A stretch of 19,579 nt of DNA, taken from Clostridium sp. UBA2485 (lineage in GTDB: Bacteria; Bacillota; Clostridia; Clostridiales; Clostridiaceae). Under the pieces are notes generated by a model that saw nothing but the letters and a program-made list of their open reading frames with translations, did not search any database and had not been told where the DNA came from. Numbering within the stretch: position 1 is the first letter of the stretch; each line of letters opens with the position of its first letter. Location of the stretch: the NCBI RefSeq assembly GCF_002341865.1, contig NZ_DDOV01000035.1, positions 77,098 to 96,676 on the forward strand, written 5' to 3'. Position numbers and translations under genes: made by a program. Positions 7,714-15,770 of this stretch are shown one piece after another.

Positions 7714-7749
7714 AAAATATACCTAGATTTTTTAATCTAAGTATATTTT
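7714..7749 (-). terminator. Intrinsic terminator after hfq
   Basis: AAAATATACCTAGATT (7714-7729) and AATCTAAGTATATTTT (7734-7749) form a 16-bp stem with one C/A mismatch on the plus strand, which becomes a U-G pair in the minus-strand RNA. A U-rich run follows on the minus strand. It begins 6 bp after the hfq stop codon and probably ends the leftward mutS-mutL-miaA-hfq transcript. Confidence 0.75.
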
Positions 7750-7755
7750 ATGTAT

Positions 7756-8004
7756 TTAATCTTCATTAGAATTTTCATTTGAACTATTGAATAAAATTGG
7801 TCTTAGAGGAGTAATTGTTGATATAGCATGTTTATAAATTAACATTTGTTTTCCATCAGAATATAAAATAACTGTAAAGCTATCAAAACCAGTAACATTA
7901 CCCTTTATTTGAAATCCATTTGTTAAATGTATTGTAACTGGCACTTTGTTTTTTCTAGCACCATTCAAAAATATATCTTGTAAATTATTTGTAGATTTAC
8001 TCAT
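7756..8004 (-). CDS. hfq: RNA chaperone Hfq
   Basis: Hexameric Sm-like protein that binds small RNAs and A-rich mRNA segments. Sm1 spans about residues 20-48 (VPVTIHLTNGFQIKGNVTGFD); Sm2 carries the hallmark YKHAIST at 57-63. The basic rim patch reads RKNK (17-20). The C-terminal tail is short and acidic (NSSNENSNED), as in Gram-positive Hfq. I place the start at the ATG at 8004 (82 residues), because GGAGG (8017-8013) lies 8 nt upstream. An in-frame GTG at 8013 that would add three residues overlaps the Shine-Dalgarno itself. It is 78 bp downstream of miaA and probably co-transcribed with it. Confidence 0.96.
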   Translation of the reverse strand: MSKSTNNLQDIFLNGARKNKVPVTIHLTNGFQIKGNVTGFDSFTVILYSDGKQMLIYKHAISTITPLRPILFNSSNENSNED

Positions 8005-8082
8005 TAAAAACACCTCCGTAAATATAATTAACTTATTCTATGAATAATTATAAAATCCTTTTATTTGGGAAATTATTTAGTT

Positions 8083-9027
8083 TTAATTATTCATTAATAT
8101 TTTTCTTTTAAAATCTTCTTCGATAAACTTAGCAACTTCATCATCATTATTGAACCTATCTTTGTCTACCCAAACTACTCTAGGATCTTTTCTAAACCAT
8201 GTAAGCTGCCTCTTAGCATAATTTCTACTAAATTGTTTAATCATATCAATAGATTTTTCTAAAGATATCTCGCCTTTTAAGTGATATAGTAGTTCTTTAT
8301 ACCCTATTCCTTTCATAGATTGCATATCTTCAGTATACCCTTTGTTTTTTAATGCAATTACTTCTTCTAAGAGTCCTTTTTCCATCATAATATCTACTCT
8401 TTTATTAATTCGTTCATAAAGCTTTTCTCTATTCATGGTTAGTACATAGTAATATACATTATAAGGTATATCATAAATATTTTGTTCAGCTAAGTACTCA
8501 CTCATAGTCTTACCTGTAGTCTTATATACTTCTAATGCTCTAATCACTCGCTTTAAATCATTGGGATAAAGCTTCTGAAAACTGTCTTCATCTATTTCTT
8601 TAAGCATATTATGAACATAATCCTTGCCATTTTGCTCTGCTAGACTGCTTAAATACTCTCTATGCTTTTCATCCTTACTGGTATCACCAAAACTATAATT
8701 GTAGATAAGGGAGTTAATATAAAGCCCTGTACCTCCTACCACCATAGGTAGCTTATTTTTATCATAAATTTTGTGGATAGCATCTTCAGCGTATTCTTTA
8801 AATTGAGCCACACTAAATTCTTCACTTGGATTAATAATATCCACTAAATAATGTTCTATTCCCTTCATTTCCTCTCTAGTTATCTTAGCAGATCCAATAT
8901 CCATTTCTTTATATATTTGCATTGAATCACAAGAAATTATCTCACCATTTAGTTTTTTTGCCAGCTTAATGGATATTTCAGTTTTTCCCACTGCAGTTGG
9001 TCCTGCAAGAATAAACAAATCCTTCAT
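8083..9027 (-). CDS. miaA: tRNA dimethylallyltransferase MiaA
   Basis: Transfers a dimethylallyl group from DMAPP to N6 of A37 in tRNAs reading UNN codons, giving i6A. The P-loop GPTAVGKT is at residues 9-16, followed by IISCDSMQIYKEMDIGSAK (about 30-48), the family's tRNA-recognition and catalytic Asp region. The C-terminal RQLTWFRKD is also characteristic. The length of 314 residues is standard. The start ATG has AGGTGAG upstream and lies 22 nt after the mutL stop codon, so co-transcription is likely. MiaB, encoded upstream in the same direction, uses its product i6A37 as substrate, so both steps of ms2i6A synthesis are in this window. Confidence 0.96.
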   Translation of the reverse strand: MKDLFILAGPTAVGKTEISIKLAKKLNGEIISCDSMQIYKEMDIGSAKITREEMKGIEHYLVDIINPSEEFSVAQFKEYAEDAIHKIYDKNKLPMVVGGTGLYINSLIYNYSFGDTSKDEKHREYLSSLAEQNGKDYVHNMLKEIDEDSFQKLYPNDLKRVIRALEVYKTTGKTMSEYLAEQNIYDIPYNVYYYVLTMNREKLYERINKRVDIMMEKGLLEEVIALKNKGYTEDMQSMKGIGYKELLYHLKGEISLEKSIDMIKQFSRNYAKRQLTWFRKDPRVVWVDKDRFNNDDEVAKFIEEDFKRKILMNN

Positions 9028-9049
9028 AAAATCTCACCTAAACTCTATT

Positions 9050-10948
9050 CTATTGTATTCTTTTAAATCTTTTTTCTAGTTCATTTAATGTTATTTTGAT
9101 CATAGTAGGTCTCCCATGAGGACAAGTAAATGGTTCCTCAATATAACGCAAATCTTCCATTAACTTCTCCATCTCCATTATTGATAACTTATCATTAGCT
9201 TTTACTGCTGCTCTACAGGCAAGAGAAGCTATTTTATTATACTTAACTTCTGTAGTTTCTCCACTACCTAGTTTTTTTAAATTATCTAATATTTCGTAAA
9301 ATAGAGATTTTACATCAGGCTTACCTAAAAACATAGGTACTTCTCTTATACTTATAGTATTATCGCCAAAATCTTCAATTTTGAACCCAGCATTTTCAAA
9401 AGCCTCTACATTTTCGCTATAATAAGGGAAATCTTCATAAGTTAGTTCAATAACTGTTGGAGTTAATAAAATTTGAGAAACTACTTCTAAATTTTTTATT
9501 GATCTCCTGTATTTTTCAAAAAGATACTTTTCATGAGCAGCATGTTGATCAATTAATATTAGTTCATTATTACTCTCACCTATTATATAAGTATTATTAA
9601 ACTGTCCAATAATATCTATATGTCCAAACTTAGGTTGTAAGTTTAAGTCTTCTATAGAGCTTTTTTCTATATTATTTTCTTTTAAAGTTTTAGTACTTAC
9701 AGCTTCATTTTCAAATTTTTCTTCAGCTTTTTTTACTACTTCTTCTTTTCTTTCAAAACTATTTGTTAAATCTACATTTTTTAATGGTTTTAGATCTATA
9801 GGTATAGATTGAAATTCAATATCCTTACTGGATATTTTTCTTTCAAAAATGTTATCATTAAAGGCCTCTTGCTCATATTTAGGCTGTATATAGTTATTAT
9901 CTATAATTTCCTTTTCTTTTACAACTAAAACATCCTCTTCAATACTAAAAGAATGCTGCATATATTCCCTTAATGCACTATGAACTCCATCAAATACTAA
10001 CTTGAATATAGATCTATCATCAAAGAACTTAATCTCCGCTTTAGTAGGATGGACATTAGGATCAATGAATTCAGGAAAAATATCTAAAAATAATACGAAG
10101 AAAGGAAATTTATTTATTGTTAAGAAAGATTTAAAGGCATTCTCTATTGCTGCAGTTATTGTACTATTTTTTATAAGTCTCTTATTTACAAATATAGATT
10201 GCCTGTTTCTACTACCTCTGCTTATCTCAGCATTTCCAATAAAACCATGAACAGAAACTATATCATTATATTTTTCAAAAGGAATTATATTTTCCTTTAC
10301 TTCCTTGCCATATAACACTCTAATAGTCTCTACTATATCTTCTGTGCCATAAGTATTTATAGTTACTTTCCCTTTATTAATTAGTTTAAAGGATATGTCA
10401 TGATTTCCTAAGGCTAATCTCAGCACTAAATCAGAAATTAATGAAGCTTCTCTTTGAGCTGATTTTAAAAACTTTTGACGGGCAGGCACATTGAAGAATA
10501 AATCTTTTACCTCTATAGTAGTTCCATCATTACAAGCTGTATCCATAATATGAACTACTTTGCCTCCCTCAACATATATTTCCTTTCCAAAAGATTCCTC
10601 TTTAGTTTTACTTTTTAATGTAACTTTTGATATAGCTGCTATACTAGAAAGAGCCTCCCCCCTAAAGCCAAAACTATTAATATTATATATATCTTCTATA
10701 CCTCTAATTTTACTTGTGGCATGTGGCATAAAGGCTTTTTCTATATCTTCATGATGAATACCATCTCCATCATCACTGATTTTAATCAATTTGTTTCCAC
10801 TATCTTCTATTTCAATAATAATATTTTTTGAATTAGCATCAACACTATTTTCAACAAGTTCCTTTACAACAGAACTTGCTCTTTCTACAACCTCACCTGC
10901 CGCAATTTTATTTGAAGTTTCAAAATCTAAAATATTAATTCTTTTCAA
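9050..10948 (-). CDS. mutL: DNA mismatch repair protein MutL (endonuclease type)
   Basis: Links MutS recognition to strand removal in mismatch repair. The N-terminal GHKL ATPase has ELVENS with catalytic Glu33, DDGDGI (59-64), and GFRGEAL (94-100). After a charged, low-complexity linker (about 340-440), the C-terminal domain carries the nickase motif DQHAAHEKYLFE (467-478), matching DQHA(X)2E(X)4E, plus ACR (577-579) and CPHGRP (609-614). QILLTP (492-497) fits the sliding-clamp binding motif. MutL should therefore nick DNA itself, as in bacteria without MutH. The start is TTG with an excellent AGGAGGTGA (10961-10953) about 4 nt upstream. The gap from mutS is only 29 nt. Confidence 0.97.
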   Translation of the reverse strand: MKRINILDFETSNKIAAGEVVERASSVVKELVENSVDANSKNIIIEIEDSGNKLIKISDDGDGIHHEDIEKAFMPHATSKIRGIEDIYNINSFGFRGEALSSIAAISKVTLKSKTKEESFGKEIYVEGGKVVHIMDTACNDGTTIEVKDLFFNVPARQKFLKSAQREASLISDLVLRLALGNHDISFKLINKGKVTINTYGTEDIVETIRVLYGKEVKENIIPFEKYNDIVSVHGFIGNAEISRGSRNRQSIFVNKRLIKNSTITAAIENAFKSFLTINKFPFFVLFLDIFPEFIDPNVHPTKAEIKFFDDRSIFKLVFDGVHSALREYMQHSFSIEEDVLVVKEKEIIDNNYIQPKYEQEAFNDNIFERKISSKDIEFQSIPIDLKPLKNVDLTNSFERKEEVVKKAEEKFENEAVSTKTLKENNIEKSSIEDLNLQPKFGHIDIIGQFNNTYIIGESNNELILIDQHAAHEKYLFEKYRRSIKNLEVVSQILLTPTVIELTYEDFPYYSENVEAFENAGFKIEDFGDNTISIREVPMFLGKPDVKSLFYEILDNLKKLGSGETTEVKYNKIASLACRAAVKANDKLSIMEMEKLMEDLRYIEEPFTCPHGRPTMIKITLNELEKRFKRIQ

Positions 10949-10977
10949 AAAATCACCTCCTATAAGAAAAGGTATTT

Positions 10978-13674
10978 TTATAGTGATTTTGCTTTCTTAA
11001 TTAGTTCATATAGCTTATTAAATCCTTCCATTGGAGTCATATTCAAAATATCAATATTTTTAATTTCTTTCATTAAATTCATACTTTGAATATCCTCGAA
11101 TCCAAGCTGTATTTCTTCTAATACCTCAACTTTATTTTCTTTTTTAACTACTTTTTCTACATTTACTTTATCTACAGCTACTTCATTATTAGTAATTTCC
11201 TTTTGTAAGTCTTTCTCCTCTACAATTATAGCCTTATTTTCAGTATAAATAGTAGTTATATCTTTATTATTGTTATTATCTTCAAGATGAGAGAGTATTT
11301 CTCTTGCTCTATCAATAACTTTATTTGGTATACCCGCTAATTTTGCAACTTCAATTCCATAGGATTCATCAGCGCCTCCTGGAATTATTTTTCTTAAGAA
11401 GATTATACTATTATCAACTTTTTTAACTGCAATTGAATAATTTTTAACACCTTTTATCTTGTCTTCTAACTTTGTAAGTTCGTGATAATGAGTTGCAAAT
11501 AGAGTTTTACATTTAATATTGGAACTTTCGCATATATATTCAATAACTGCCCAAGCAATACTTAACCCATCATAGGTGCTTGTTCCTCGTCCTACCTCAT
11601 CTAATAATATTAAACTTTTATTAGTAGCATTTTTTAATATATTAGATACTTCCCACATTTCAACCATGAAGGTACTCTTCCCTCCAGCTAAGTCGTCAGA
11701 AGCTCCAATTCTAGTAAAAATTTTATCGCATACAGAAATATCTGCTGATTTCGCAGGTATAAAGCTTCCTATCTGTGCCATCAAAGTTATAAGCGCAACT
11801 TGTCTCATATAAGTGGATTTTCCTGCCATATTAGGTCCAGTTATTAATAACATTTGATTATCTTTTCCATCTAATAAAGTATCATTTCCTACAAAGCTAT
11901 TTATTGGTAGCATTTTTTCTACTACAGGATGTCTTCCATCTTCTATTTTTAATGTACCTTTTATATTAATAGATGGTTTTATATAATTATTATCCCTTGC
12001 AACCTTGGACAAACTACATAGTGAATCCAATTCTGATATAAGCTTTGCAGAAGTCTTCATCCTGTCAACATGTTTTTCTACTTCTTCTCTAATAGTTACA
12101 AAAACTTCGTACTCTAAAGAAATTAATTTATCCTCTGCACCTAAAATTTTATCTTCCATTTCTTTAAGTTCGGGAGTTATAAATCTTTCAGCATTAGATA
12201 AGGTTTGCTTTCTTATATATCTTCCCTCTGGAATTAAGGATAAATTACTTTTAGTTACTTCAATAAAGTAACCGAATACTTTATTATAACCTATTTTTAA
12301 AGATTTAATTCCAGTTGATTTCTTTTCATTACTCTCAAGATTGGCAATCCATTGTTTACCACATTTCTTTGAGTTTCTAAGTTCATCAATTTCTTCATTA
12401 TAGCCCTCTTTTATTATATTACCTTCTTTTACAGAAATCGCTGGGCTTTCACTAATAGAACAATGTAAAAATTCATAAATATCTTTTAAATCATCTAAGT
12501 TTTTTTCAATATCTATAAGTAAATCTTCACTAAAACTTGATAGTAAATCTTTAATTCTTGGAATTTTTTCAATAGAGTTTTTTAGTGCTAAAAGTTCTTT
12601 AGCATTTATACTTTTAGAGCTAATTTTACCAACTAATCTCTCTATATCATAAATATCATTTAGTGCATCATCAAGGTCTTCTTGTAGTGAAATATTTTTT
12701 ATTAGTTCTTCAATAGCATTTTGTCTTAACTCGATTTCTTTCTTATCTACCAATGGCTGCTCTATCCATTTTCTAAGTCTTCTTGCTCCCATAGCAGTAC
12801 TAGTTTTATCTAATACTGAAAGCAATGACCCTCTCTTAGTCTTATCCCTTAGACTTTCTGTTATTTCTAAATTTCTTCTTGAGTTGCCGTCAATTACAAG
12901 GTAATCAAAAATATTATAGATTTCAATAGTGTCAATATTGGATAGCGTAACTTTTTGTGTTTCAACTATATAATTTAATAAACCATTACATCCTCTTACT
13001 AAACTTTCACTAAATTGAAGTTCTTCATAATTTTTAAATTGATTTTGTAACTTTTCTTCTTCTGTAGAGAAAAAATCATCATCAAATCTTGATATAGAAA
13101 CTTCAAATCTTTCTCTAATTTCCTTTAGTATTTCTTCACTAACCATATTTGATATTACTAATTCTTTAGGGTTAAACTTAGAGATTTCATCTATAATAAT
13201 ATTTATATCATAATTAAAATCACTACAATAAAATTCTCCAGTAGATATATCACAAAAACACACCGAAGACAGATTTTCACTAATATAAAGACCCATTAAG
13301 AAATTATTTTTGTTTTCTTCTAAAAAAGAAGATTCAGTATAAGTACCAGGCGTTACTATTTTTATTATATCTCTTTTTACTATCCCCTTTGCTACAGCAG
13401 GATCTTCTACCTGTTCACAAATTGCAACTTTATATCCTTTTGAAACTAATCTAGATATATAAGTTTCTGCTGCATGAAAAGGTACACCACACATAGGTGC
13501 TCTATTTTCTAATCCGCAATCCCTACCTGTTAAAGTTAATTCTAGCTCTTTAGATACTAATTCAGCATCTTCAAAGAACATCTCATAAAAGTCGCCTAAT
13601 CTAAAAAATAATATACTATCTTTACATTTATCCTTTATTTCTAGATATTGTCTCATCATTGGAGTGAATGACAT
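10978..13674 (-). CDS. mutS: DNA mismatch recognition protein MutS
   Basis: Binds base mismatches and small loops and starts repair. The mismatch-reading Phe-X-Glu is F29-Y30-E31 in GDFYEMF. The ATPase domain has Walker A GPNMAGKST (613-621), STFMVEM (667-673), Walker B with LLDEVGRGTST (Asp692-Glu693) and the FATHYHEL histidine. A charged, variable stretch (about 800-850) is followed by QLGF at 856-859, a likely sliding-clamp contact. Length 898 residues, normal to slightly long because of that stretch. Start ATG has AAGGAGAG 9 nt upstream. An intrinsic terminator ends 29 nt before the start codon, so entry of RNA polymerase into mutS may be attenuated. Confidence 0.97.
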   Translation of the reverse strand: MSFTPMMRQYLEIKDKCKDSILFFRLGDFYEMFFEDAELVSKELELTLTGRDCGLENRAPMCGVPFHAAETYISRLVSKGYKVAICEQVEDPAVAKGIVKRDIIKIVTPGTYTESSFLEENKNNFLMGLYISENLSSVCFCDISTGEFYCSDFNYDINIIIDEISKFNPKELVISNMVSEEILKEIRERFEVSISRFDDDFFSTEEEKLQNQFKNYEELQFSESLVRGCNGLLNYIVETQKVTLSNIDTIEIYNIFDYLVIDGNSRRNLEITESLRDKTKRGSLLSVLDKTSTAMGARRLRKWIEQPLVDKKEIELRQNAIEELIKNISLQEDLDDALNDIYDIERLVGKISSKSINAKELLALKNSIEKIPRIKDLLSSFSEDLLIDIEKNLDDLKDIYEFLHCSISESPAISVKEGNIIKEGYNEEIDELRNSKKCGKQWIANLESNEKKSTGIKSLKIGYNKVFGYFIEVTKSNLSLIPEGRYIRKQTLSNAERFITPELKEMEDKILGAEDKLISLEYEVFVTIREEVEKHVDRMKTSAKLISELDSLCSLSKVARDNNYIKPSINIKGTLKIEDGRHPVVEKMLPINSFVGNDTLLDGKDNQMLLITGPNMAGKSTYMRQVALITLMAQIGSFIPAKSADISVCDKIFTRIGASDDLAGGKSTFMVEMWEVSNILKNATNKSLILLDEVGRGTSTYDGLSIAWAVIEYICESSNIKCKTLFATHYHELTKLEDKIKGVKNYSIAVKKVDNSIIFLRKIIPGGADESYGIEVAKLAGIPNKVIDRAREILSHLEDNNNNKDITTIYTENKAIIVEEKDLQKEITNNEVAVDKVNVEKVVKKENKVEVLEEIQLGFEDIQSMNLMKEIKNIDILNMTPMEGFNKLYELIKKAKSL

Positions 13675-13703
13675 ATTCTTTATCTCTCCTTTATTCTTCT
13701 TAT

Positions 13704-13727
13704 AAAAAAAGCGACATTGTCGCTTTT
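13704..13727 (-). terminator. Intrinsic terminator / possible attenuator just upstream of mutS
   Basis: On the minus strand AAAAGCGAC-AAT-GTCGCTTTT forms a 9-bp stem with a GC-rich core, and the T run is seven long. The last T is at 13704, only 29 nt before the mutS start and 12 nt before its Shine-Dalgarno. It lies about 275 bp past the miaB stop, beyond repeat copy B. There is no room for a normal promoter between it and mutS. It may end miaB transcription, reduce read-through into mutS, or both. Confidence 0.75.
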
Positions 13728-13824
13728 AAAGTTAGCATAATTTTAAAAATGTTAATTTCACTAATAAAAACTTCATCAATTATTTCCTAATATAAATAAA
13801 AGGAATTTCTTTTTTTCATCATTA

Positions 13825-13979
13825 AGCATCTAAAAGAAAATAACAAGCAAAGGTGTTAGTTTACTTATATCACACAAGCTGTCAGATTTACTCATAATGG
13901 TACTATGATAAACTTCTGACAATAAAGTATGATACAAAATAAGCTAACATACTGTCTTGTTGTTGCTTTGAATATGCCT
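13825..13979. repeat. Palindromic MITE-like repeat, copy B
   Basis: A 155-bp element homologous to 5269-5427 over its full length. Ends are AGCATCT and ATATGCCT, directly flanked on both sides by TA (13823-13824 and 13980-13981), which could be a TA target duplication. The halves pair: AAAATAACAAG with CTTGTTGTT, GTGTTAGTTTA with AAGCTAACAT, GTCAGATTTA with AAACTTCTGAC, closing on CATAATGGTACTATG. No ORF is inside. It lies between the miaB stop codon and the mutS terminator, with its right end 22 bp from miaB. Confidence 0.75.
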
Positions 13980-14001
13980 TAATTTTAAACAATGCTCTTA
14001 A

Positions 14002-15327
14002 CTAAATTTGCTCTCCTATCAAAGAGAAGGATTGTGCTTTTGTTATTTTAACATTAGCAAGTTTTCCTATGCTATCAGCATTTCCGGTAAAATTAACTAG
14101 CTTTCCTGTTCTAGTTCTGCCTGTTAATTTGCTTTCATCGTTTTTGCTATAACCTTCAACAAGAACTTCAACAACTTTATCAGCATATTCTTTATTTTTC
14201 TTAGCAGAAATTTCATTTACTGCTTCAACCAACCTATTAAATCTGTCTTTTTTAGCTCCTTCATCAACCTGATCTAACATCATATCCGCTGGAGTACCCT
14301 TACGTTTTGAATATAAAAAAGTAAATGCTGAGTCATATTCCACTTCTTTAACTAACTCCAAAGTTTCAAGAAAGTCTTCTTCACTTTCTCCTGGGAATCC
14401 TACAATTATGTCAGTAGTTAACGCTACATTTGGAATTCTATGCTTTATTTTTTTAATTAAGTCTAAATATTGTTCTTTAGTATAATGTCTATTCATTTTC
14501 TTAAGTATTCTTGAAGAGCCAGATTGTACTGGAAGATGTATAGATTCACATAATTTATCACACTCTGCAATAGCCTCAATAACTTCTTCACTTAAATCCT
14601 TTGGATGTGAAGTCATAAATCTTACTCTTTCTAGTCCTTCAATTTGGTTTATTCTTCTAAGTAATGCTGCAAAATTAATTTCTGGTTCTAAACCCTTACC
14701 ATAAGAGTTAACATTTTGACCTAATAGCGTTATCTCTTTATAGCCTGCTTTAACCATTTCTATAATTTCTTTTTCAATTTCTTCTGGTTTTCTGCTTCTT
14801 TCTCTTCCTCTTACATGTGGAACTATGCAGTATGTACAGAAATTATTACATCCATACATAATGGTAACAAATCCTTTTATACTACTTGCTCTATCAATAG
14901 GTGTTCCTTCTACTATATCCTCTTCCTTATTCCACACTTCTACTATAGGTCTTTCACCACCTAATGCTCTGCTTAAATATTCATTAAACTTATAAGCATT
15001 ATGAGTACCTATTATTATATCTACATAAGGAAACTTCTTTATTATATTTTCTGCCATTCCTTCCTGTTGCATCATACATCCAGTTATTGCAATTACAAGC
15101 TCTGGCTTTTCTTTTTTAAGTTTCTTAAGTGCACCTAAATTTCCTTCAACTTTTTGTTCTGCATTTTCTCTAACACAGCAAGTATTAAATATTATTATAT
15201 CAGCATCTTCCTTAGAGGCTGTTCTTTTATAACCTAGTGGCTTTAATCCGCCTGATAACTTTTCGGAGTCTTCCTCATTCATTTGACATCCCCAAGTTTC
15301 AATAAAATATTTCAATTCTTTTATCAT
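14002..15327 (-). CDS. miaB: tRNA-2-methylthio-N6-dimethylallyladenosine synthase MiaB
   Basis: Radical SAM methylthiotransferase that converts i6A37 of tRNA to ms2i6A37. The N-terminal UPF0004 domain has three cluster-binding cysteines, C14 (TWGCQMN), C50 (NTCCVREN) and C84 (ITGCMMQ). The radical SAM cysteines are C160, C164 and C167 (CNNFCTYC). GRERSRKPEEI and HLPVQSGSSRILKKMNRHYT are typical of the family. The C-terminal ~65 residues fit the TRAM RNA-binding domain (VLVEGYSKND..LTGRTRTGKLVNF). Length 441. Start ATG has AAAGGAG upstream. It precedes mutS in the same direction but is separated from it by repeat copy B and a terminator. The MtaB and RimO relatives are less likely given the cysteine spacing and the linkage with miaA. 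Confidence 0.96.
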   Translation of the reverse strand: MIKELKYFIETWGCQMNEEDSEKLSGGLKPLGYKRTASKEDADIIIFNTCCVRENAEQKVEGNLGALKKLKKEKPELVIAITGCMMQQEGMAENIIKKFPYVDIIIGTHNAYKFNEYLSRALGGERPIVEVWNKEEDIVEGTPIDRASSIKGFVTIMYGCNNFCTYCIVPHVRGRERSRKPEEIEKEIIEMVKAGYKEITLLGQNVNSYGKGLEPEINFAALLRRINQIEGLERVRFMTSHPKDLSEEVIEAIAECDKLCESIHLPVQSGSSRILKKMNRHYTKEQYLDLIKKIKHRIPNVALTTDIIVGFPGESEEDFLETLELVKEVEYDSAFTFLYSKRKGTPADMMLDQVDEGAKKDRFNRLVEAVNEISAKKNKEYADKVVEVLVEGYSKNDESKLTGRTRTGKLVNFTGNADSIGKLANVKITKAQSFSLIGEQI

Positions 15328-15477
15328 TATTCATTCTCCTTTGTAAGATTATAACCATTATTTAATTATATATAATTTCTTTAAATAATAAAAGTTTTTT
15401 CTACAGTATTTATTCATTGCAATAAACTTTTTATTATATTATACTTTAAAATATTAAAAAACTGAAATTGCAAATCA

Positions 15478-15623
15478 AAGAATCTTTAAAAATGACTACA
15501 GTACTATAATAATATTGCTAGCTATATTAGATTATCAGAGGTCAAAAATAAAACCATTGTTATGTAGAATTTGCTCTTTCTATGATGTAAAATATTCTCT
15601 AACTATTTTCTTTACATATGTCT
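15478..15623. repeat. Probable strongly decayed copy D of the palindromic repeat
   Basis: Within the 428-bp gap between the divergent miaB and aminotransferase genes, several strings match copy A in the same order: GCTAGCTATATTAGATTATCAGA (compare GTTAGTATATTTTTTATCAGA), TATGATGTAAAATA (TATGATGGAAAATA), and the end CTATTTTCTTTACATATGTCT followed by TA. The rest has diverged. Low sequence complexity makes chance similarity possible, so this is a tentative call with approximate left edge. The rest of the gap holds the promoter at 15678-15707 and, toward miaB, only AT-rich sequence without a convincing promoter. Confidence 0.35.
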
Positions 15624-15677
15624 TAAAATTATTTAAAAATCACAATTTTTATAATTAAGCAAAATTTTCCTATAGCC

Positions 15678-15707
15678 TTGAAAACCCTATGATACTTAAG
15701 TTATAAT
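15678..15707 (+). promoter_or_regulatory. Sigma-A promoter for the first aminotransferase gene
   Basis: TTGAAA (15678-15683), 18 nt, TATAAT (15702-15707). Transcription would start near 15714, leaving a leader of about 57 nt before the ATG at 15771. No riboswitch or attenuator structure is evident in this short leader. Confidence 0.65.
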
Positions 15708-15770
15708 TGAAATATACGGAGTTTATTAAATTTTCGTTAAATTTTTATTTTTATTATGGGGAGGTGCAAT

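Noticed and set aside
8005..8013. GTG at 8013 as the hfq start
   Set aside because: It overlaps the Shine-Dalgarno sequence; the ATG at 8004 has proper 8-nt spacing and begins with MSKSTNNLQD, typical for Hfq.
10002..12271. Several plus-strand open frames opposite mutL and mutS
   Set aside because: They are mirror frames of strongly conserved coding sequence, hydrophobic by frame effect, with no ribosome binding sites.
15756..15770. ATG at 15756 as the start of the first aminotransferase
   Set aside because: The five extra codons are the ribosome binding site (GGGGAGG) itself; the ATG at 15771 fits better.
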